A stretch of 64,000 bases of DNA from Mucilaginibacter empetricola (GTDB lineage Bacteria > Bacteroidota > Bacteroidia > Sphingobacteriales > Sphingobacteriaceae): contig NZ_JANUBZ010000002.1 of assembly GCF_024808665.1 (NCBI RefSeq), positions 378,017-442,016 on the forward strand. The letters are read 5' to 3'. The stretch's first letter is position 1. The number at the start of each line of letters is the position of its first letter. The notes under the pieces were generated by a model. That model did not search any database. It saw only the letters and a program-made list of their open reading frames with translations, and had not been told where the DNA came from. Shown piece by piece: positions 27,270 to 35,510 of this stretch. Position numbers and translations under genes: made by a program.

Positions 27270-28259
27270 ATGTTTAAAATAGTAATTCCATTTCTTTTCT
27301 TTTGCTGCGCGATAAATGTTTTTGCACAGCAGCCAGTAAAGCCTGTTCACATCATCCTTGATAGTGATATGGGGCCGGATTATGATGATGTAGGCGCCAT
27401 CACTATTTTACATACCCTGGCCGATAAAGGCGAAGCCAAAATTTTGGCGATAATGGCCAGCACCAGATACGAAGGCGTTGCTGGTGTGCTAAATGTATTT
27501 AATACTTATTTTCAGCGGCCTAGTATCCCGGTAGGCGTACCAAAAGGCAACGCGCCGGAGTTACGCGATTTTCAGCATTGGACAGACACGCTGTTGGCTA
27601 AATATCCGCACAAAATAAAAAACAATGCTGAAGCATGGGATGCTGTAAAGCTGTATCGCAAAATATTGGCCGCTGAGCCGGATAATAGCGTAACTATTGT
27701 ATCCATAGGTTTTTTAACCAACTTATCCAATTTGTTAAATACAAAGTCCGATGAATATTCAACACTCACTGGAAAAGAATTGGTTAAACGAAAAGTGAAA
27801 CTACTGGTAAGTATGGCCGGTGGTTATCCGGCTGGAAAAGAGTTTAATATGATGGAAGATGCCACAGCATCAAAAAATGTATACGATAACTGGCCGGGAG
27901 AAGTAATATTTAGCGGCGGCGAAATAGGGGCGAAGATAAAAACCGGCTTACCATTGATCCATGATGCTGCGATTAAAAATGACCCGGTAAAAGATGTATT
28001 TCGAATCTCTATCCCATTAGCTAAAGAAGATTCATTTGGCAGAAGTAGCTGGGACGAAACAGCGGTACTGGTAGCCATAAAAGGATATGAACCTTGGTAT
28101 AGCCTGCATAAAGGAAGAATTTTAATTGCTGCCGATGGAAGTAATACATGGGATGATAAAGGAAGCGGGCAGGGTTATTTGGTTGAGCAGGCGGATTATA
28201 GGGAAGTGCAGGAGTTGATTAATACATTGATTATACATCAGCCTCAACCTGGCAAATAA
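27270..28259 (+). CDS. Secreted inosine-uridine-preferring nucleoside hydrolase
   Basis: Would cleave ribonucleosides to base and ribose. 329 residues. A signal peptide (ends VFAQQ) places it in the periplasm, unlike cytosolic RihA/B/C. The calcium-binding N-terminal motif is DSDMGPDYDD (Asp31, Asp33, Asp37, Asp39, Asp40), where the family consensus is DxDxGxDD; the inserted residues suggest altered spacing. The C-terminal DETAVLVAIKG corresponds to the conserved Asp ligand. Divergent from the ABC operon. A salvage role is inferred. Confidence 0.85.
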   Translation: MFKIVIPFLFFCCAINVFAQQPVKPVHIILDSDMGPDYDDVGAITILHTLADKGEAKILAIMASTRYEGVAGVLNVFNTYFQRPSIPVGVPKGNAPELRDFQHWTDTLLAKYPHKIKNNAEAWDAVKLYRKILAAEPDNSVTIVSIGFLTNLSNLLNTKSDEYSTLTGKELVKRKVKLLVSMAGGYPAGKEFNMMEDATASKNVYDNWPGEVIFSGGEIGAKIKTGLPLIHDAAIKNDPVKDVFRISIPLAKEDSFGRSSWDETAVLVAIKGYEPWYSLHKGRILIAADGSNTWDDKGSGQGYLVEQADYREVQELINTLIIHQPQPGK

Positions 28260-28329
28260 TGATTCGAAATTACTTATTTTCATGTTTGCCGATTTTCGGA
28301 CTTGTATGGTATTTTCCTATCTTTAAAAG

Positions 28330-29709
28330 ATGAATTTTAAACTGGAAACAGAGTTTAGTAAAGCTGATGTTTTAACTGAAGTTGATGCCTTAAAAAAGCA
28401 AATAGACGATTTGCGCCCATTGCCGACTGACGTAGAAGGCAGGGTAATGCAAAAACTCCGACTTGACTGGAATTATCATTCAAACGCAATTGAAGGTAAC
28501 CGATTAAGCTATGGCGAAACGGTGGCTTTTTTAATGGAAGGAATAACAGCCAAAGGAAAACCCTTAAAAGATCACCTGGATATTCGCGGACATAATGAAG
28601 CTATCAATTTTCTGTTATCTATTATAAAAGATACCAGGCCGATATCGGAAGCCGACATCAGAAATTTGCACAAAATGATTTTGGTTGAGCCATATGATGT
28701 TAAAGCTCAAACAGCTGATGGTTTACCCACAACCAAACGTATTACATTAGGCGAATACAAAACATTACCTAACCACGTACGAACGGCAACCGGCGAGACG
28801 CATTATTATGCAACCCCGGAAGAAACACCGTCAAAAATGCAGGAACTAATGGAATGGTATGTTGAAATATCGGCAGATAAAGATGTTCATCCTGTTGTTA
28901 TTGCTGCACTGTTTCACCATAAGTTTGTATCTATACATCCGTTTGATGATGGAAATGGACGGCTATCCCGCATTTTAATGAATTTGATTTTAATGCAAAA
29001 AGGATTCCCTCCTGTTATTATTAAGATGGATGATAGGAAAAATTACTATGCTTTATTAAGCAGGGCAGATAACGGAGACAACTGGCCATTTATTGAATAT
29101 GTTATCGAGCTTCTTAAAAACTCTTTGCAATTATATGTGAAAGCAGCAAATGGAGGTGATATAGATGAAGATGAGGATATAGATAAAGAAATTGCTCTAT
29201 TTAAAATGGAGTTATTAAATGATACGAATGTTAAAGTAAAAAGATCTAATGCTTTAATCAATAATGTTCTGACTACTCAAATAAGTCCTTTAATAAATAA
29301 ACTGATTATTAAGGCAGAACAATTTAATGAACTTTTTTTTGAGAATACTCATGAAGTTGGACTGGATTTTATTATATCTGATGTTTTAACATATAGGTCG
29401 TTAGATCATTTTATCAATGCTACCACAGTCGCAAATAGAGATAGATTAATTGATGAACTTGAGAGAATTGCGGCGGTTTTTACTTACGAAAAATTTAAAA
29501 ATAGTGAGAATGACTTCGATATTGGGGTATGGGTAACAGTTGAGTTTGAAGAATATTTCTATAAGATTGTTGATTTTAAAGGCAAGGATATTTTAAGTAA
29601 ATTATATCACGAAAGCTTATCAATCAACGATATAACAAAAATAGTTAAAGTTTTTGTCGAGAGTATAAAAGCCAATATCAATGAAAAACGTAAAAGCCCG
29701 AAATCCTAA
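28330..29709 (+). CDS. Fic domain protein (class II, N-terminal inhibitory helix)
   Basis: Probable AMP-transferase acting on a protein hydroxyl. 459 residues. The catalytic loop is HPFDDGNGRLSR starting at His203, an exact HPFx[DE]GNGR match. The inhibitory motif SxxxEGN is present at the N-terminal side as SNAIEGN (Ser51, Glu55), so the enzyme is likely autoinhibited. The C-terminal 190 residues are a poorly conserved helical region, not a recognised winged helix. Single gene; TATCTTTA four bases before the ATG is one mismatch from the -7 consensus. No antitoxin partner is next to it. The last residues (KSPKS) are encoded by the terminator hairpin. Confidence 0.88.
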   Translation: MNFKLETEFSKADVLTEVDALKKQIDDLRPLPTDVEGRVMQKLRLDWNYHSNAIEGNRLSYGETVAFLMEGITAKGKPLKDHLDIRGHNEAINFLLSIIKDTRPISEADIRNLHKMILVEPYDVKAQTADGLPTTKRITLGEYKTLPNHVRTATGETHYYATPEETPSKMQELMEWYVEISADKDVHPVVIAALFHHKFVSIHPFDDGNGRLSRILMNLILMQKGFPPVIIKMDDRKNYYALLSRADNGDNWPFIEYVIELLKNSLQLYVKAANGGDIDEDEDIDKEIALFKMELLNDTNVKVKRSNALINNVLTTQISPLINKLIIKAEQFNELFFENTHEVGLDFIISDVLTYRSLDHFINATTVANRDRLIDELERIAAVFTYEKFKNSENDFDIGVWVTVEFEEYFYKIVDFKGKDILSKLYHESLSINDITKIVKVFVESIKANINEKRKSPKS

Positions 29710-29723
29710 AATTCCGGGCTTTT
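29692..29723 (+). terminator. Terminator overlapping the end of the fic gene
   Basis: AAAAGCCCG (29692-29700) pairs with CGGGCTTTT (29715-29723) followed by T. The stop codon of the Fic gene at 29709 lies inside the loop. AT-rich palindromic arms suit both directions, so it could also serve dnaJ on the other strand. Confidence 0.75.
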
Positions 29724-29730
29724 TAAACCA

Positions 29731-29758
29731 TTTAGCTTTTGCCTTTCGGCTTTCAGCT
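29731..29758. repeat. Short word repeat (TTTAGCTTT / GGCTTTCAGCTC)
   Basis: TTTAGCTTTTGCCTTTCGGC followed by TTTCAGCTC, one orientation only. The same words recur at 42971-43060, where they are arranged as an inverted array. Confidence 0.45.
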
Positions 29759-29759
29759 C

Positions 29760-30929
29760 TTATTCAAAATATTCCTTCATCCGTTCAAAGAAACTTTTTT
29801 CGTTTTTGCCCGGATTCGGTTTAAAGTTTGGTGAGTTTTGCAGTTTCTCCAGCAATTCGCGCTCTTCGCGGCTTAGTGCTTTTGGTGTCCAGATATTAAC
29901 ATGCACCAATTGGTCGCCGCGGTGGTATGAATTTACTTCGGGAACGCCTTTACTTTTTAATCTTAATATTTTACCGCCCTGTGTTCCGGGGTCAATTTTA
30001 ATTTTAACTTTTCCGTCAATGGTTGGTACTTCAACGCTGGTACCGATGGCTGCATCAACAAAGGTGATGTGCAGATCATAGATAACGTTATTGCCATCGC
30101 GCTTTAAAGTTTCATGAGGGATTTCTTCTATCAGGATGATCAAATCGCCCGGCATACCACCACGAGGGGCTGCATTACCTTTTCCGCTCATGCTTAGCTG
30201 CATGCCTTCGCTAACACCTGCCGGGATATTGATGCTGATGGTTTCTTCACCACGTACAACACCATCACCATGACAAACATTACATTTAGACAGTATGGTT
30301 GAACCTTCGCCATTACAGGTAGGGCAGGTGCTGGTAGTTTGCATCTGACCCAAAATAGTATTGGTTACCCTGCGTACAGCGCCCGAGCCACCACATGTTT
30401 TACAGGTTTGGAAAGATGCTTTATCTTTTGCGCCTGTACCATCGCAGGTTTTACAAACAATCTGTTTGTTTACTTTTATCTTCTTCTCGGTACCATTGGC
30501 AATTTCTTCAAGGGTTAATCTTACTTTAATGCGTAAGTTGCTGCCACGTGCCACACGGCGACCACCGGCACTGCCACCTTGTCTGCCACCGCCAAAGAAA
30601 CCTTCAAATGGACTGCCACCACCAAAGATATCACCAAACTGACTGAATATGTCGTCCATATTCATGCCGCCTGCACCGCCGTAGCCTCCACCGTTTGGAG
30701 AACTCGCGTTGGCCGCATGGCCAAACTGATCGTAACGTTGGCGTTTTTCGGTATTGCTTAATACTTCGTATGCTTCGGCAGCTTCTTTAAACTTATCTTC
30801 AGCAGCCTTATCACCCTCATTCTTATCCGGGTGATATTTAATAGCCATTTTACGATATGCTTTCTTTATCTCATCAGCATCAGCACCTTTCGCTACACCA
30901 AGCACATCGTAATAATCTCTTTTAGCCAT
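29760..30929 (-). CDS. dnaJ: Chaperone DnaJ
   Basis: Hsp40 co-chaperone that delivers substrates to DnaK. 389 residues. J-domain with the HPD motif ([10 protein letters not shown], residues 31-40), a Gly/Phe-rich segment (about 75-130), and a zinc domain with four CxxCxGxG repeats: [24 protein letters not shown] and CNVCHGDG. The C-terminal substrate-binding domains complete the type I architecture. grpE lies 148 bases upstream in the same direction, separated by an inverted word array; dnaK is not in the window. Confidence 0.97.
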   Translation of the reverse strand: MAKRDYYDVLGVAKGADADEIKKAYRKMAIKYHPDKNEGDKAAEDKFKEAAEAYEVLSNTEKRQRYDQFGHAANASSPNGGGYGGAGGMNMDDIFSQFGDIFGGGSPFEGFFGGGRQGGSAGGRRVARGSNLRIKVRLTLEEIANGTEKKIKVNKQIVCKTCDGTGAKDKASFQTCKTCGGSGAVRRVTNTILGQMQTTSTCPTCNGEGSTILSKCNVCHGDGVVRGEETISINIPAGVSEGMQLSMSGKGNAAPRGGMPGDLIILIEEIPHETLKRDGNNVIYDLHITFVDAAIGTSVEVPTIDGKVKIKIDPGTQGGKILRLKSKGVPEVNSYHRGDQLVHVNIWTPKALSREERELLEKLQNSPNFKPNPGKNEKSFFERMKEYFE

Positions 30930-30946
30930 GTCTTTATTTTATTTCA

Positions 30947-31074
30947 GAGTTCGGATGTTCGATTTCGGATTTAGCCGATTTCGTATCCTTTCAATACTTT
31001 TTTAATTATGGAATAGCAATATTTAACAGCAGACTTCAAACAATTCCGAAATGGAAAATTCGAAATCCGATATC
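30947..31074. repeat. Inverted word array (TTCGGATTTCG words) between grpE and dnaJ
   Basis: The left arm at 30947-30983 (GTTCGGATGTTCGATTTCGG and GCCGATTTCG) faces a right arm at 31041-31074 (ATTCCGAAATGG, ATTCGAAATCCGATATC), reverse complements of each other with mismatches and an AT-rich centre. Confidence 0.7.
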
Positions 31075-31077
31075 AGT

Positions 31078-31650
31078 TTACGCTCCAACTATCACTTTTG
31101 CGAAGCGGATAACCTTATCATTAAGGAAATATCCTTTTTCCATTTCATCTATTACTTTACCTTTCCACTCATCTGTTGGGGCAGGGATATTGGTGATCGC
31201 TTCCTGCAATTCAGGATCAAACGGACTTCCAATGGATTCCATTTCTTTTAATCCTTTTTGCGTTAGTATGTTTTTTAGTTTGTTTTGAACCAGAATAACA
31301 CCTTCTTTAACCGGAGTTACGTCACTTGCACCTTCCATTGAGCGTAAGGCGCGTTCAAAATCATCAAGCACAGGCAATAAGGCGGCAATTATATCTTTGC
31401 CTTCCGTTTTACGGGCTTCTTCGCGTTCTTTAACAGTACGCCTTCTAAAGTTATCGAATTCAGCATATAAACGCAAGTATTTGTCGTTAGCGGCAGATAC
31501 TTCTCCTTTTAATACGTCAACCGCCGAAGGCGCATTCTCTGCAGCCTGCGCGTCAGTTTGTTCGTTTTCATTAATTATCTCGTTCAAACCTTCAGGGGTT
31601 TCCATGTCTTCTTCTTTCTTTTTTTTCTTTAACATATCGTTAAAATTCAT
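31078..31650 (-). CDS. grpE: Nucleotide exchange factor GrpE
   Basis: Releases ADP from DnaK. 190 residues from the ATG at 31650 (MNFNDMLKKKKKEED); the frame remains open to a TTG at 31665 but ATG is preferred. A charged disordered N-terminal 60 residues precedes a long coiled coil (LRLYAEFDNFRRRTVKEREE) and the C-terminal beta domain (FDPELQEAITNIPAP to GYFLNDKVIRFAKVIVG). All are standard GrpE features. Probably co-transcribed with dnaJ downstream if the word array between them does not stop transcription. Confidence 0.95.
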   Translation of the reverse strand: MNFNDMLKKKKKEEDMETPEGLNEIINENEQTDAQAAENAPSAVDVLKGEVSAANDKYLRLYAEFDNFRRRTVKEREEARKTEGKDIIAALLPVLDDFERALRSMEGASDVTPVKEGVILVQNKLKNILTQKGLKEMESIGSPFDPELQEAITNIPAPTDEWKGKVIDEMEKGYFLNDKVIRFAKVIVGA

Positions 31651-31729
31651 AGCTGATAGTGCCAATCAAGTATCCTGCCATTGCTATAAAGCCGACAAGG
31701 TGGCAGTAGTTTTTGTATGGAACTGATTT

Positions 31730-31893
31730 GTTTGCAGTTGTCAGTGCGCAGTTGGCAGGATGAGAATGGTTTGCAGTTGTCAGTGTGCCAATTAAAAAAG
31801 TTTGCAGTCGCCAGTTTGCGGTTAGCAGATTAGGAAATAGTTTGCAGTATTAGTTCTACTCCCTGCAAACTGCCTACTAAAAACTGCCAACTA
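31730..31893. repeat. Inverted word array (GTTTGCAGTTGTCAGTG words)
   Basis: Four forward copies of a GTTTGCAGT-containing word (31730, 31770, 31800, 31839) face inverted copies CTGCAAACTGCC and AAACTGCCAACTA at 31863-31893. It fills most of the spacer between ftsE and grpE, and ends 2 bases before the ftsE stop. Confidence 0.8.
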
Positions 31894-31894
31894 A

Positions 31895-32581
31895 TTACGC
31901 AATTTTCGCGTCTTCCAAAACCTTTCCATTTTCACATTTAATAATACGTGATGGGAATGTGCGGATGATGTGATAATCGTGGGTGGCAATTAATACAGCA
32001 GTGCCTGATTGGCTGATCTGTTTTAATAGTAATACAATTTCCTCGGAAGTATCCGGGTCAAGGTTACCGGTGGGCTCATCGGCCAGTATAATTTCAGGAT
32101 CATTAAGCAAGGCGCGGGCTATTACAACACGTTGTTGCTCGCCGCCCGAAAGCTCATGAGGCATTTTTTTAAGTTTAGAGCGCAGGCCCACTTTTTCCAA
32201 TACATCAAGGGCTTTGTCGGCAATCAGTTTTTTGTCTGTCCAGCCGGTAGCGCGCATTACAAACTGTAGGTTTTGTTCTATAGAACGATCGGTAAGTAAT
32301 TGAAAATCCTGGAAAACTATGCCCAGTTTACGGCGCAAAAAAGGAATATCTTTTGTTTTAATATGATTCAGGGCATATCCGCAGGCATAACCATCACCAG
32401 TATTATTGATCGCCAAATCGCCATAAATAACTTTAAGCAAACTACTCTTGCCCGATCCCGTTTGACCTATCAGCCAAACAAAATCGCCTTTATCAATATG
32501 CAGGTTAACGTTTGACAGTACCAGGTGAGTCTGTTGAAAAATATCAACATTATGCAGCTTTATTATGGAATTACCGATCAT
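31895..32581 (-). CDS. ftsE: Cell division ATP-binding protein FtsE
   Basis: ABC ATPase that, with FtsX, activates septal murein hydrolases. 228 residues. Walker [14 protein letters not shown], signature [15 protein letters not shown], Walker [14 protein letters not shown], and the H-loop [10 protein letters not shown]. The size and the opening of residues ([20 protein letters not shown]) fit FtsE rather than LolD. In Bacteroidota ftsE is commonly unlinked from ftsX, as here. Flanked on both sides by inverted word arrays. Confidence 0.85.
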   Translation of the reverse strand: MIGNSIIKLHNVDIFQQTHLVLSNVNLHIDKGDFVWLIGQTGSGKSSLLKVIYGDLAINNTGDGYACGYALNHIKTKDIPFLRRKLGIVFQDFQLLTDRSIEQNLQFVMRATGWTDKKLIADKALDVLEKVGLRSKLKKMPHELSGGEQQRVVIARALLNDPEIILADEPTGNLDPDTSEEIVLLLKQISQSGTAVLIATHDYHIIRTFPSRIIKCENGKVLEDAKIA

Positions 32582-32590
32582 GTTTTTCGT

Positions 32591-32705
32591 TTGTTAGTTC
32601 ATTAGCTCACTGGTTCATTAGTTTATTAGTATGCATAGTTGGCGATAAAAATAATAATATAAATATTCGCTAACCCCCAATGAACTAATGAACAATTGAA
32701 CCAAT
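32591..32705. repeat. Inverted word array (GTTCATTAGT words), first of two flanking a tiny gene
   Basis: The left arm at 32591-32629 contains TTAGTTCATTAGC, TGGTTCATTAGT and TTATTAGT; the right arm at 32677-32705 contains CCAATGAACTAATGAACAAT and GAACCAATGG. The centre is AT-rich. Confidence 0.8.
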
Positions 32706-32713
32706 GGCCAAAT

Positions 32714-32917
32714 TCAAAGCTCTAATTTTAAGATCTGCCCAAAAGGCAGTTCTTTTATAATATTCATTATGTATTCTGTTTTATCATGCAAGCCCGCCTT
32801 GTCTAACGATTTTTCGGGCCTGTCAACCCTGAAATAAGCCAGCAAGGTAAACTTATCGTCCCTCAACTGCACGTAATCAGGTATTTTGGCAACGCCTTTT
32901 ACTTTTATGATATACAT
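32714..32917 (-). CDS. Conserved small protein of unknown function
   Basis: I do not recognise a characterised family. 67 residues from the ATG at 32917 (MYIIKVKGVAKIPDYVQLRD). The 70-residue alternative start at 32926 (MNQ...) lies inside the flanking repeat, where GTTCATTGG supplies the ATG, so the shorter form is preferred. Mixed alpha/beta pattern with no signal or membrane segment and no cysteine. The sequence is not low-complexity and has normal codon use, so it is probably a real gene. It is bracketed by two arrays built from the same word (32591-32705 and 32918-33004), a unique arrangement in this window. Confidence 0.6.
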   Translation of the reverse strand: MYIIKVKGVAKIPDYVQLRDDKFTLLAYFRVDRPEKSLDKAGLHDKTEYIMNIIKELPFGQILKLEL

Positions 32918-33004
32918 TTGGTTCATTGGTTCAGTTGTTCATTGGTTCATTAGTTGTAAAATCTGCTAAGACCAATAAACTAATGAACCATTGAACTAAT
33001 GAGC
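32918..33004. repeat. Inverted word array (GTTCATTGGT / GTTCATTAGT words), second of the flanking pair
   Basis: The left arm at 32918-32956 has TTGGTTCATTGGTTCAG and TTCATTGGTTCATTAGTTG; the right arm at 32971-33004 has ACCAATAAACTAATGAACC and ATTGAACTAATGAGC. The array ends 3 bases before the sucC stop. Confidence 0.8.
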
Positions 33005-33007
33005 ACT

Positions 33008-34201
33008 TTAAAGGGCCAACACTTCTTTAACGCGTTCTGCAGCTTCTTTTAATAAGATAGCCGAGAATACTTTTAAACCAGAGTTGTCAATTAATTCTTT
33101 TGCTTCAACAGCGTTTGTTCCTTGTAAACGAACGATGATTGGCACTGGTATATTACCTATTTCATGATAAGCATCAATAACACCCTGAGCAACACGGTCG
33201 CAACGAACAATACCACCAAAAATGTTAATTAGGATAGCTTTAACGTGCGGATCTTTTAAAATGATGTTGAAGGCAGCTTTTACGGTTTGTGCGTTAGCGG
33301 TACCGCCTACGTCCAAAAAGTTAGCAGGCTCGCCACCGGCAATTTTAATAATATCCATGGTAGCCATGGCTAAACCTGCGCCATTAACCATACAGCCTAC
33401 GTTACCGTCGAGCTTTACATAGTTAAGGTTTGATTTGCTGGCCTCAACTTCCATCGGATCTTCTTCGTTGGTGTCACGCAATGCAGCGAAGTCAGGATGA
33501 CGGTATAAAGCGTTGTCATCAAGATTTACTTTAGCATCAACAGCTAATATTTTATTGTCTGATGTTTTTAATACCGGGTTAATCTCGAACTGTGAGGAAT
33601 CGGTAGCATCATAAGCTTTGTAAAGAGCAGTGATAAATTTCACCATATCTTTAAATGCATCGCCTGATAAACCCAGGTTAAAGGCAATTTTACGTGACTG
33701 GAAGCCTTGCAAACCAACTTTAGGATCAATTTCTTCTTTATGAATCAACTCTGGAGTTGAGTGTGCAACTTCTTCAATATCCATACCGCCTTCGGTTGAA
33801 TACATGATGATGTTACGGCCTTTTGCTCTATCAAGCAAAACGCTGATATAAAATTCTTTTGTTTCGCTTTCGCCCGGATAGTAAACATCCTGAGCTACCA
33901 AAACTTTACGCACTAATTTGCCTTCGGGACCGGTTTGAGGGGTAACCAATTGCATACCAAGAATGGCTCCGGCTCTTTCCTTCACCTCATCAAGGTTTTT
34001 TGCTAACTTAACACCACCGCCTTTACCACGGCCACCTGCATGAATCTGGGCTTTTATAACCACCCAACTTGATCCATAATCTTCTTTCATTTTTTGAGCA
34101 GCTTCTACAGCTTGTTCAACAGTATCAGCAACGATACCTTCCTGAACCCTTACGCCAAAGCTTTTTAATATGGCTTTACCTTGATATTCGTGAATATTCA
34201 T
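33008..34201 (-). CDS. sucC: Succinate--CoA ligase (ADP-forming) subunit beta
   Basis: Nucleotide-binding subunit of succinyl-CoA synthetase in the TCA cycle. 397 residues, typical. N-terminal ATP-grasp start [17 protein letters not shown], glycine-rich [14 protein letters not shown], and the C-terminal ligase domain with [16 protein letters not shown]. sucD is not in the window, so the two subunits are encoded apart. A near-consensus -7 element (TAGCTTTA on the minus strand) lies within 30 bases upstream of the ATG. Confidence 0.96.
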   Translation of the reverse strand: MNIHEYQGKAILKSFGVRVQEGIVADTVEQAVEAAQKMKEDYGSSWVVIKAQIHAGGRGKGGGVKLAKNLDEVKERAGAILGMQLVTPQTGPEGKLVRKVLVAQDVYYPGESETKEFYISVLLDRAKGRNIIMYSTEGGMDIEEVAHSTPELIHKEEIDPKVGLQGFQSRKIAFNLGLSGDAFKDMVKFITALYKAYDATDSSQFEINPVLKTSDNKILAVDAKVNLDDNALYRHPDFAALRDTNEEDPMEVEASKSNLNYVKLDGNVGCMVNGAGLAMATMDIIKIAGGEPANFLDVGGTANAQTVKAAFNIILKDPHVKAILINIFGGIVRCDRVAQGVIDAYHEIGNIPVPIIVRLQGTNAVEAKELIDNSGLKVFSAILLKEAAERVKEVLAL

Positions 34202-34242
34202 GTCTTTTGAAGAATTTGCCGTAAAGCTACTATTTAGTTTTA

Positions 34243-34408
34243 AGAGATTAATGGTTAGAGATTAGTTGCACTGTAATTTTTTTATGTAGGGGGTAGAGGT
34301 TAGTGATGGGAGGTTAGCGGTTAGTTGGGGAAGGGCATAGAAATTAGAGGTTAATCAATAATAATTTTTTTTCTAATCTCCCACCTCAAATCACTAATCA
34401 CTAATTAC
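34243..34408. repeat. Inverted word array (GGTTAGTGATTAG words) before lolD
   Basis: Left-side words GAGATTA, GGTTAGAGATTAG, AGAGGTTAGTGATGGG and GGTTAGCGGTTAG face right-side words TCTAATCTCCC, ACCTCAAATCACTAATCA and CTAATTA. The right arm ends where the TACCTTTG promoter box begins. Confidence 0.8.
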
Positions 34409-34416
34409 TACCTTTG
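34409..34416 (+). promoter_or_regulatory. -7 promoter box TACCTTTG before lolD
   Basis: Exact TAnnTTTG match, four bases before the ATG at 34421, immediately following an inverted word array. Confidence 0.6.
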
Positions 34417-34420
34417 AAAC

Positions 34421-35074
34421 ATGCTTAAAGCGCACAATATCCATAAAACATACGGGAAGCTCGACATACTAAAAGGCGTTGACCTTGAAGTTGAAAAAGG
34501 CGAAATTGTTACCATAGTAGGGGCATCCGGAGCCGGTAAAAGTACCCTGCTCAATATATTAGGTACTTTAGACAGACCCGATTCAGGACAGTTGTTTATC
34601 AATAATGTTGAGGTAAGTAACTTAAATAATAAAACTTTAAGCAATTTCAGAAACCAGCGTATCGGTTTTATATTTCAATTTCATCACTTGCTGGGTGAGT
34701 TTGATGCTATTGAAAATGTTTGTATCCCGGCGTTTATTGCCGGTACATCGCGTAAAGATGCAGAGAAAAAAGCAACTGAATTATTACAATTATTGGGACT
34801 TGGCGATAGGTTAAATCACAAGCCCAATGAATTATCGGGCGGTGAACAGCAGCGGGTGGCCGTGGCGCGGGCACTGATCAATAATCCGGCACTTATATTT
34901 GCCGATGAGCCTTCAGGTAACCTTGATTCAGCTAACTCGCTGGAGCTGCATCAACTGTTTATCAAGCTGCGTAATGAGTTTAATCAAACATTTGTAATTG
35001 TTACCCATAACCAGGATCTGGCAGATTTGTCCGATCGTACTGTATCTATGAAAGATGGCCTGGTTGCCCTATAA
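34421..35074 (+). CDS. lolD: ABC transporter ATP-binding protein, LolD/MacB type
   Basis: Probable ATPase for outer-membrane lipoprotein release. 217 residues. Walker [33 protein letters not shown] (Q-loop region typical of LolD), signature [15 protein letters not shown], Walker [13 protein letters not shown] and the H-loop [10 protein letters not shown]. No permease (LolC/E) gene is adjacent, so specificity is inferred from similarity alone; an FtsE- or MacB-like role is possible. The next gene starts 12 bases after the stop. Confidence 0.8.
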   Translation: MLKAHNIHKTYGKLDILKGVDLEVEKGEIVTIVGASGAGKSTLLNILGTLDRPDSGQLFINNVEVSNLNNKTLSNFRNQRIGFIFQFHHLLGEFDAIENVCIPAFIAGTSRKDAEKKATELLQLLGLGDRLNHKPNELSGGEQQRVAVARALINNPALIFADEPSGNLDSANSLELHQLFIKLRNEFNQTFVIVTHNQDLADLSDRTVSMKDGLVAL

Positions 35075-35086
35075 TTGCGAGTATTT

Positions 35087-35383
35087 ATGTATACGTTAAT
35101 CACATCGGCAACCTCATCAAACGCTTACAAGCTGAAAAATAAACTGAATAAGCCGGATATTATTTTAGGCGATTACCTGGAATTGCCAACCATTATGCTG
35201 TCAAATACGGATATGATTAAATTGCCAAAGCCATCATCAGCAGCTTATGCACATGAAATGCTAACTTTATGCCTGGACAAGCAGATTGATACCGTTTACG
35301 CTCTGCACGATGAAGAATTTAAAGGCTTGGCCGAAGCAAAAACTTTGTTTGAGGAGTTTGGGATAAAAGTAGTTCATAGTTGA
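35087..35383 (+). CDS. Conserved small protein of unknown function
   Basis: I do not recognise a characterised family. 98 residues from the ATG at 35087; an earlier TTG at 35075 directly follows the lolD stop and would add four residues. It reads as a soluble alpha/beta protein (YTLITSATSSNAYKLKNKL, LCLDKQIDTVYALHDEEF) with an ATP-grasp or Rossmann-like opening but no motif I can name. It is probably co-transcribed with the lolD-like gene. Its last codons (VVHS and stop) are read from the GTTCATAGTTGA word of the following array. Confidence 0.65.
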   Translation: MYTLITSATSSNAYKLKNKLNKPDIILGDYLELPTIMLSNTDMIKLPKPSSAAYAHEMLTLCLDKQIDTVYALHDEEFKGLAEAKTLFEEFGIKVVHS

Positions 35384-35509
35384 TAGTTCATGGATCATAG
35401 CCTGAAATTTATAAGTTTGCAACTAACAGTTCTTTTAAACTATCCGTATTGAAGCTCTCCATGAACTATGAACTATGAACCAAAAAATGAACCATCAACC
35501 ATGAACTAA
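35371..35509. repeat. Inverted word array (GTTCATAGTTGATAGTTCATGG words)
   Basis: The left arm at 35371-35400 (AGTTCATAGTTGATAGTTCA) faces a right arm at 35460-35509 (CATGAACTATGAACTATGAA then AACCATCAACCATGAACTA). The left arm contains the stop codon of the upstream gene; the right arm ends just before the ATG at 35511. Confidence 0.85.
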
Positions 35510-35510
35510 T

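Noticed and set aside
28330..29709. Fic protein as part of a toxin-antitoxin pair
   Set aside because: The inhibitory SxxxEGN helix is in the same protein and no small antitoxin gene is next to it.
32714..32926. Longer start of the tiny gene at 32926
   Set aside because: That ATG is part of the flanking GTTCATTGG word; the ATG at 32917 gives a start free of the repeat.
31730..35509. Possible CRISPR arrays
   Set aside because: The repeated words are 9-17 bases, imperfect, irregularly spaced and arranged head-to-head, without regular spacers of 30-40 bases and without any cas gene nearby.
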